Below the pieces are notes generated by a model. The model had not been told where the DNA came from. It was given only the letters and a program-made list of their open reading frames with translations, and did no database searches. From assembly GCA_943704415.1 (NCBI GenBank), contig CALSCO010000093.1:1-15302 (forward strand): a stretch of DNA of 15,302 nt, in the 5' to 3' direction. A program made the translations under genes and the position numbers. Within the stretch, counting starts at the first letter, position 1; the number at the start of each line of letters is the position of its first letter. Shown here piece after piece: positions 9,682 through 15,302 of the stretch. This DNA comes from Parvularia atlantis. Taxonomy: Eukaryota; Opisthokonta; Rotosphaerida.

Positions 9682-11889
9682 TCAAACGTCGTACAACAAC
9701 AGCGAGGGCATGGAGAGGCCGGCGACGCACTTGAGCCAGACGTCGTCGATCGAGCGGCCGACCTGAGCGCGCGCGCGCGCGTGAGGGGCGGAAAGCGTAC
9801 GAGCGACAGAACGGTCCGTACCGGTTTGACGGTCTTGTCGTCAAACATCATCCACTGCTCGGTGCGCTTGCTGAACTGGAACGCTGGCGGCGCGCGCGTA
9901 CGGTAAATCGGGCACGTGGAGGCACTCGCCGCGCGCACGCACCGACATAGTGGCGCCCGTAGAAACACACCATGCCCTTGAGCGACATGTGGTACCCGCT
10001 CTTTGTCGTCACTACGGCGTGCGCGTAAGCAGTGACGAGTGGCGAGTGGGCGCACCAGCCGCGCACCGTCGTCAAACGAGTCGTGAAACATGTCGGCGAG
10101 GTTGATGAAGGCCTGCACGATGCGCGCAAACCGGCTGATGTCGTCCTTGGCCGGGCGGTCTGTGTCCCAGACAAGGCCCAGGGCGAGAACCTGCACGCGC
10201 ACGGCGTGAGCGAAACAAGCCGGCGCACCCGCGCGCGGGCGGGTGCACCTTGGGCGCCTTGAGCAAGATGCGCTGCTGGGTGTCGTTGATGAGCGAGCAG
10301 CCGTCGCACTTCCACTGCTCCTGCGCCATGACCTCGCGCAGCAGTCGCCCGAACGAGTAGCCCGGCAAGTCCTGGTGCGACGTCAGCGAGACAGTGGCGA
10401 CGCGCGACGGCGGGGCACACCGACATCATGACAGCGCCGTGGTGCACCGAGCGCGCGCAGTCGAGCATCTAGCTCACGCGCTGTCAGAGGCTGCGGGCGC
10501 AGAGGCAGACGCACGGGCGCACCATGCGGACGTTGACGAAGTGGATGAATGGCGAGACGGTGCGCGGCTCGGTCGACGAGCTGCAGCGCGTGCATGTCCC
10601 CTGCTCCATGACGCTGATGCCAAACACCGAGTGGGCGATGCACTGGGGCTGGCAGTCGTGCTCGCGCATCATTGCTGGCCAGTCACGCATCGTTCGTTGC
10701 TGCTGTAACCTGCGCGCGCGCGCGCGCGCCGGCATCAGCTCGGCACGCAGTGAGTGTCAGAGACGCACTGCTGCACGCCGATGCGCTTGCTGACATTTTC
10801 CTCGACATGGTCCTGGTGCAGCTGCGCGAGGATGGCGTCCATGCACTCGGTCGCGTCGTCCATCTGCTGCAGCTGGAAGCGCAGCTCGTGTCGGTACAGC
10901 AGCGCGAGGGCGTTGCGCATAGCGACGGGCGGGACAGCGCCCTCGCTATCGTCAGCAAACTTCAGCTGCACAAAGAGTGACTGACCACACGGTGAGCGTA
11001 GAGTAAGAAGCATGCGTGTGCACGCACCTTGAGCTGGCACAGCACGCACTGCTGGTCGCGCCCGATGCACGCGCGGTGGTCGCTCGCCATGACGCTGCGC
11101 CGGAAGAAGTCGTTGTGCCACAGCAGCTGCAGTGCGCCGTTGAGGAAGCAGTTGTTCTCGCCCGCGGGGTTTGCCAGGCCGAGGTCTGGCACGTAGGCTG
11201 GCGTTGCGGCGGCGCGTCGGCGGCGCGTCAGCGACACGGTGCGAGTTAGGCCGTCAACACGCACACTCGAGCATGCTCGGCGCCACTGGCGGCGGCCGCT
11301 GCGGCGGTTGGGGCCAAGCGACGTAGGTATGGCTTGGTGGAGGTGGGGCGCCTGTGAGCCACTCGACCTGCGGTGCAGTCGCGACGGCGGCCGTGTTGAG
11401 CGCGACGGGCGAGACGGGCCGGACGACGTCAACGGGCGGTCGCGGCAAGGTCGCGAAGCCGGGCGCGGCGGCTGCCGCGTCGCTGCTGTCGCTGTCGCTG
11501 CCGGTGCCGGCGACGCCCAGCAGTGGCTTGACGAAGACGTAGCTCTCGCCGGGGTGCGGCCGGGGCGTGTCACGGACCGCAGGACTTGCGCCGTCCGCAG
11601 CCACCACAGCCGCCGCGGCAGCCACCGCCGCCACTGAGGCGTCGTCCGTCAGGTACAGCACGCTCCCGTCGACGGCGGGGCGGGGCAGGGCGGCGTGCCG
11701 CACGTGCACGCCGCCGTCCTCGCCCTCACTGTCCTCCGTCGGCGAGGCGTCGGTCGAGTGCAGCAGCCCCGCATCCGTGTGCGCGTGCACGACGTTGGTG
11801 AAACCGTCCTCGACGTCGCGCAGGCGCACGGCTGCCACGGCCCCCTGCAATGGCGAGGCCGTCGCAGTCGCCGCCGCGTCGAGGCGCAT
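9682..11889 (-). CDS. USP53/USP54-like ubiquitin carboxyl-terminal hydrolase-related protein, 10 exons
   Basis: The spliced model is 1701 bases (566 aa). Residues 1-208 (one 625-base exon) are Ala/Pro/Ser/Asp-rich, probably disordered, with SDSDSSD and poly-Ala tracts. A USP (C19-type) fold follows: Cys box GLANPAGENNCFLN with Cys225, then LWHNDFFRRS, CIGRDQQCVLCQLK, RFQLQQMDDATECMDAIL, Cys pairs in TCTRCSSSTEP and WKCDGCS, LGLVWDTDRP, His box MVCFYGRHYVAF with His517, MMFDD (534-535), and a C-terminus ending LLLYDV. This order matches animal USP53/USP54. It likely acts on ubiquitin chains, but activity is unproven: the group was long called inactive, with more recent reports of K63-chain activity. 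The start is the first in-frame ATG. The exon ending at 10421 could instead end at 10448. The gene is divergent from the TBC gene. Confidence 0.85.
9766..9782. repeat. GC dinucleotide run at the acceptor of the last USP-like intron
   Basis: Alternating GC/CG bases lie immediately upstream, in transcript sense, of the CAG acceptor of intron 9763-9821, where a polypyrimidine tract would normally be. Alternating CG runs can adopt Z-DNA. Confidence 0.7.
10711..10730. repeat. GC dinucleotide run at the acceptor of USP-like intron 10710-10768
   Basis: About nine alternating GC units abut the GCAG acceptor of this intron. It is the second case in the same gene of a CG run taking the polypyrimidine-tract position, and a likely microsatellite. 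Confidence 0.75.
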
Positions 11890-11941
11890 GGTTGAGGTGA
11901 ATCTTGCACACGTCACTCAGGCAGGCACCGTGACACGCTCG
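11890..11941. promoter_or_regulatory. 52-base divergent spacer between USP-like and TBC start codons
   Basis: The proposed ATGs at 11889 (minus) and 11942 (plus) are separated by 52 bases with no TATA box and a short CACGTCACTCAGGCAGGCAC core. Either the two genes share a minimal bidirectional promoter or one of the real starts lies further inside its gene. For the TBC gene an in-frame ATG at 12145 is the alternative. Confidence 0.5.
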
Positions 11942-14124
11942 ATGGCGTTGGGGCCGCCCCTCCGTCACGCACCGACGGCCGCGCCGCCGCCCCCGCCGTT
12001 TGCCGGTGCCAGCGCGCGTTGACCGCTGCGGAAGAGTGCGCTGACTGTGTGCGGGCAGCGTCGCGTGCCCGCGAGCCCCGCGCCGTGACACGCTACGCGC
12101 CGCACGTGGACGCGAGCCGACGCACGCTCGAGCAGCGCCGACGCATGACGATGGCGCAGCGCCGGCAAGTGCGTCGCCCGCTGTGCGTGAGCGTGTGCTT
12201 GACGGTGCGCACGCAGTTCTGGCTCGACTGCGCCAGCCAGCAGTACACGCGCGTCGGACGCGACCCGCGGGTGATGCGCCAGTCGTGTCGCGCGGTGCTT
12301 GACGGGCCCCACCCGTCCGACTCGTGGAACGACATGATCGACAAGGTGCGGCGTGCTTGCGTGCGCACTCAAGGCTGCTGACGTGCTCGTGCCAGGATGT
12401 GCCGCGAACGGGCGTGCTGCGGACGCGCAGCCCGGGCCGTGAGGCGCTGCGCAACATCCTGCGCGCGTTCAGCCGGCTACGGCCCGCCATCGGGTACTGC
12501 CAGGTGTGACCACCTCGGGCACGAGGTACGCCGCTGAGCAACGGCACCGCACGCAGGCGCTGTCGATGGTCGGGGCGTGGCTGCTGAGCACGTACAACCA
12601 TGACGAGGACACGGCGCTCGGCCTGCTGCTGTGCGTCGTAGACGTGCTCCTGCCCGACTACTTCTCGGACGACATGCGCGGCCTCGTGGGCGACCTCGAA
12701 GCGATCCATATCCTTATGCACGACCGCGTGCGTGCGACGATGCGTTGCGAGCACACGCCCAGTCTGACGACGAGCGCCACAACAGCTACCCGCGCTGTAC
12801 GAGCACTTGCGCCAGCTCGCCGACGCCGACGGCAGCCCGCCGCTGATCAACGCCTATGTGAGCGCGTGGCTTGCGTCGCTCTTCATCCACGTCCTGCCCG
12901 CGAGCAAGATCTACCTGCTCTGGGACTGCCTGTTTGCGGACGGCGGCGGTGCGCTCGCGCTAGCGCGGGTCGTGTTCTCACGCCAGCGCGGCAGAGGTGC
13001 TCTCACGCTGCGCTCTCGCGGTGTTTGTGCTGCTGGAGCCCGACCTTCTCAGCGTCAAGTCGCCCGTGGAGTACTACACGATGATCCAGGTGCGACGCAC
13101 CCGTGCGCACACTCGTCGGCCTCGCACCGACAACCGGTGTGCAGATGATCGTGAAGCAGATGAACAGCCAACAAGAACCGCTCTTCCCCGGCCACACTGT
13201 GCTTGAGGTGCGCCTTGATGAGGCTTGGCTGCACGAGCCGATGCGCACGCGCGACAGACGGCGTACTCGCTCGGCCCGTTCCCGATGCCGTGCTACAACT
13301 ACCTGCGCGCCAAGCGCTCCGCCTCGGTCACGCACACCATTCACGATCTGGGCGTGTTGGTGCGCCCACGTTTGTGCGACGTGTTACCGACCGGTGCTCG
13401 CAGAAATCCGAGGTGGAGGCGCGCCTGCGTTCATCTTCACAAGACGCGGCCGTCGACCCCGCGAGCGGTGCCCACGGCCTCGCCGATGACTGGAGCGACC
13501 TGCAGCTACCGCAGTCGAGTGCGTGCTCCCATTGGGTACGGCAGCGTATCTGATCCCTTTTGCGCAGACTCGCCGCCCGAGCTGTACATCCCCGATGACG
13601 CCGAGAGCGAAGACGCCGTATGGGAGCTCGTCAACGCCGAGGAGGCAAGCGAGGCCGACCACGGTCTCGACGTGCAGGCACATGCAGCGGAGGTGCGCTT
13701 CGTGTTGCGCCGCCGCCGTGCGAACGGCCTGACGCGCGCGGGCACACAGGAGCGGCTCTATCGCTGGTTTGTCACCGAGAGCAAGCTCCCCGAGCCACAG
13801 CGCGAGCCGTGGCTGCGCCGGCTATGCTGCCAGCTGCCGCTAGACGTGCTGCAGGCGTGCCTGCAGGTACGCGCGCCCGTCGTGCACCCGCCCGGCTTTG
13901 CCCGTGACGAGCAAGCGCAGCGGTTTGGGCGCTGGGACGTGGCGCAGGCGGACCCGCAGGAGCAGAACCAGCTCATGCTCGACATCATGCGGTCCGAGCG
14001 CGTGCAGTTTGTCTTCCGCCAGCAACGCGAGCACTGCGAGCCGCCAGCAGGACACCGGCCGGGCTCGATAACCAAGCGCATACTCGAGAACATGGGCCGG
14101 CAGCTGCAGCGCGTGCGTGGTTGA
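11942..14124 (+). CDS. TBC-domain Rab GTPase-activating protein, 13 exons
   Basis: The spliced model is 1566 bases (521 aa). TBC proteins stimulate GTP hydrolysis by Rab GTPases and switch off vesicle-traffic steps at membranes. Seen in order: a Pro-rich N-terminus, RRQFWLDCASQQY (about 56-68), the arginine finger IDKDVPRT (Arg105), the glutamine finger GYCQ (Gln137), HDEDTALGLLLCVVDVLLPDYFSDDMRGL, LPALYEHL, WLASLFIHVLPASKIYLLWDCLFADGG, then LSRCALAVFVLL. Both catalytic fingers of the dual-finger mechanism are present. After YCQ the usual Gly-Met is Ala-Leu. The C-terminal ~170 residues are acidic then helical and I do not recognise them. Start 11942 uses a 64-base first exon whose phase fits the next exact splice site. 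An optional last intron (14113-14174) would replace the last residues VRG with PITLA. I cannot name the subfamily or the Rab partner. Confidence 0.82.
12006..13920 (+). other. Intron set of the TBC gene (12 introns)
   Basis: Inferred introns: 12006-12058, 12169-12216, 12346-12395, 12504-12556, 12728-12785, 12949-12994, 13090-13144, 13208-13257, 13360-13403 (or 13354-13403), 13519-13567, 13693-13749, 13867-13920. Lengths are 44-58 bases. Three (12169-12216, 13693-13749, 13867-13920) are multiples of three without stops, so their status rests on splice motifs alone and retention would add in-frame residues. For 12949-12994 only this acceptor keeps the frame and gives FADGGEVLSRCALAV. Confidence 0.7.
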
Positions 14125-14413
14125 TGTCGTTCGGCTGTCGCCACTCACACGCGCGCCCGGGGCACGCCACACAGCCGATCACCCTCGCCTGAACTACCCG
14201 CGTCCACGGAACCACGCACCACGGCTGTCAGCGTATTGGCGAGCGTCTTTCGCCGTGCGGGACGCCGCGAGTGACACGAGCTGTTCGCCGGCATTACCTG
14301 TATAGTCTGATATTTTTTGCATGCCGCCCAATAGGCCCTACCTTTACAGGAGTAGAAGTTTAAAGGAATACGTTTTCCAATGAGAGGAGGAGCAGCCGGC
14401 GGGAAGCGAGCTC
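14125..14413. other. Convergent intergenic region with a low-GC island
   Basis: These 289 bases separate the TBC stop from the nearest proposed stop of the rightmost gene, which is transcribed toward it. The first 160 bases are GC-rich and may be 3' UTR or the optional last TBC exon (14175-14192). Positions about 14295-14385 are far more AT-rich than anything else here, with ATTTTTTG at about 14311-14319 and a possible stem of CCTTTA (14341-14346) with TAAAGG (14361-14366). I found no tRNA boxes. Confidence 0.6.
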
Positions 14414-15302
14414 CTATGTGCGCGTAAATGATGTGCATTGTGTGGCTAGCCCCGCAACGAAACCCAGAGTGGCACCAGCGCATGCCGTCGCGCGGAAGGT
14501 CATGCGCAACTCGCCGCGCGCGTAGCTGCGTGGCACGAGCGCGGCTCCGTCGGTCTGTTGCGGCTCGTGGAAGACGCGGTCGGAGATGTCGAGAAGTGCC
14601 GGTCGTACAGGCGGTCGACCGTGCGCACGTAGGGCATCAGCTGCTGGTCGTCTGCGCCCGCGGTCCACCAGGATCGGGTCCAGCACGTCCAAGATGTCGT
14701 CGCCCACCAGCGTCAGCTTGAAGCGACGCATCGCGACGCTGCCGCCGAGCCGACTCGAGAACCGCAGCTGAGGTAGCGCACCAAAGACGGTGCAGATCGA
14801 ACACCAACGACGCGCGCGCACGCACATGCTTGGTGAAGCACAGCAGCGCGCCCTTGACAGCGAAGCGGATGCGCTCGACGGCGGCGCTGAGCAGCGCAGG
14901 TGAAGCGCACAGTAGGTTTCGCGGTGGTAGTCGCTGTGGGCGTCGACCACGACGATGCCCCGGGTCGACGGTGGATGCGTGCCTCGTGAATGACCACGCC
15001 GTGCCTGTTGACAATCATCTGCCCGCAGAACGAGCTGGCGGTACGACGCGCCCCAATGCGCAAGCATCAACGAACGCGCAAGCATCAACAAGCATCAGCG
15101 AACGCGCAAGCACTACATACTCTCTACCGTCCCGTTTGGCCACTGCTCACCTGGTAGCGCGAGTCGTACAAGCACAAGAAGCCACTCTGCAGCAGTCCCA
15201 CTGGCAGGTCAACCGAGTAGACGTAGACGCGCGGGCCGTTGTACGAGGACGCGTAGTTGGACGGGCCGCGGGTGCCGTTGAGGCACCGATCAGACGCACG
15301 GC
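14414..15302 (-). CDS. Partial, unidentified protein (C-terminal part, at least 4 exons)
   Basis: The gene enters from the right edge. Exons seen: 15151-15302, 14983-15018, 14826-14933, and one from 14767 leftward. The visible protein includes GPSNYASSYNGPRVYVYSVD, LLQSGFLCLYDSRYQ, MIVNRHGVVIHERLPPRN, ERIRFAVKGALLCFTKH and RFSSRLGGSVAMRRFKLTL. I do not recognise the family and assign no function. The downstream end is ambiguous. The frame continuing through VGDDILDVLDPIL and later DISDRVFHEPQQ stops at 14414. A second frame with LMPYVRTVDRLYDRHF between about 14650 and 14585 also looks coding and stops at 14500. An extra intron, or two compensating sequence errors, could explain this. Coding status of the first three exons is fairly secure because all junctions stay in phase. 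Confidence 0.55.
14934..14982 (-). other. GC-AG intron in the rightmost gene
   Basis: On the minus strand, CACGAG is followed by GCACGC and 49 bases later by CCCACAG. Joining gives VVIHE-RLPPRN in phase 0 and links two open frames. The donor GCACGC is identical to that of the transporter intron at 5550. Support is weaker than for the transporter cases because the protein family is unknown. Confidence 0.5.
15019..15150 (-). other. 132-base intron, more than twice the local norm
   Basis: It begins GTGAGC, closer to the general eukaryotic donor than the local GTGCG, and ends GCGGGCAG. It contains a tandem repeat that probably accounts for much of the extra length. An alternative acceptor CCGCCAG lies about 16 bases upstream but leads into a frame that does not connect with the next exon. 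Confidence 0.6.
15058..15113. repeat. About two copies of a 28-bp tandem repeat inside an intron
   Basis: CAAGCATCA occurs at 15061, 15079 and 15089, with a degenerate copy at 15107. Spacing of 28 bases between first and third, and between second and fourth, defines a 28-bp unit built from an 18-bp and a 10-bp subunit (GCGCAAGCATCARCGAAC and CAAGCATCAA types). Confidence 0.7.

Larger units (their letters stand above)
9763..11264 (-). other. Intron set of the USP-like gene (9 introns)
   Basis: Inferred introns in transcript order: 11198-11264, 10981-11027, 10710-10768, 10469-10522, 10372-10420 (alternative 10372-10447), 10191-10248, 10012-10066, 9884-9942, 9763-9821. Lengths are 47-67 bases. 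All keep the frame and restore USP53-like sequence, for example GRHYV-AFQFSK across 9884-9942. The least certain are 10710-10768, whose acceptor could lie further downstream, and 10372-10420. Confidence 0.75.

Noticed and set aside
11726-12850. A 374-codon minus-strand open frame overlapping the TBC and USP-like genes
   Set aside because: Arg/Ala/Ser-rich composition typical of the antisense shadow of GC-rich coding DNA, with no recognisable motif. The overlapping plus-strand exons match TBC.
14113-14174. A final TBC intron giving the C-terminus PITLA
   Set aside because: The donor GTGCGTGG and acceptor CACACAG fit, but no clear branch point or homology favours it over the simple stop at 14122-14124. 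Kept only as an alternative.
14295-14385. U1 or U5 snRNA, from TTACCTG, CCTTTAC and ATTTTTTG motifs
   Set aside because: The motifs are in the wrong order and spacing, and the expected stems are not visible. Left as an unexplained island.
14656-14683. A 28-base intron joining DPIL to LMPYVRT in the rightmost gene
   Set aside because: It would be far shorter than the 41-base minimum seen elsewhere and lacks a branch motif.
1-15302. Bacterial operon, CRISPR, transposon or tRNA content
   Set aside because: No direct-repeat arrays with spacers, no transposase or reverse transcriptase motifs, and no A/B-box pairs were seen. All major genes are spliced eukaryotic genes.

Overview
The window is nuclear DNA from a eukaryote with a compact, GC-rich, extremely intron-dense genome. 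None of the main genes reads as one open frame, but each becomes a continuous, recognisable protein once introns of about 41-76 bases are removed. I place about 76 introns across 15.3 kb. Most begin GTGCG, many carry CTGAC or CTAAC shortly before the 3' end, and they end CAG or TAG. Gene content and compactness suggest a fungus. The MRP4 (ABCC4)-like transporter and an E2F-like promoter motif point weakly to an early-diverging (chytrid-like) fungus or a related protist rather than a Dikarya yeast. The species cannot be named from sequence alone.

Layout, left to right: (1) 1-54, minus strand, the first 18 codons of a gene that leaves the window, with an acidic-dileucine motif. (2) 218-6197, plus strand, an ABCC-family full transporter in 34 exons (1389 aa) closest to ABCC4/MRP4; two of its introns are GC-AG. 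(3) 6252-9527, minus strand, MCM7, the replicative-helicase subunit, in 20 exons (752 aa). It converges on the transporter with only 54 bases between stop codons and has an E2F-like TTTTGGCGCGC just before its ATG. (4) 9682-11889, minus strand, a USP53/USP54-like ubiquitin hydrolase in 10 exons (566 aa) with recognisable Cys and His boxes and a 208-residue low-complexity N-terminus. (5) 11942-14124, plus strand, a TBC-domain Rab GAP in 13 exons (521 aa) with both catalytic fingers, divergent from gene 4 with only 52 bases between proposed ATGs. (6) 14414-15302, minus strand, the C-terminal part of a gene I do not recognise. It has a third GC-AG intron, an unusually long repeat-bearing intron and an unresolved 3' reading frame.

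The genes look like ordinary housekeeping and transport functions placed side by side, not one pathway. I see no mobile element, CRISPR array, rRNA or tRNA. The most unusual thing is the intron system: very high density, a uniform donor with C at +4, GC-AG variants that keep the same downstream donor bases, and 3' splice sites without polypyrimidine tracts. All exon boundaries were inferred by eye from splice motifs and remembered family conservation, so individual junctions may be off by a few codons.
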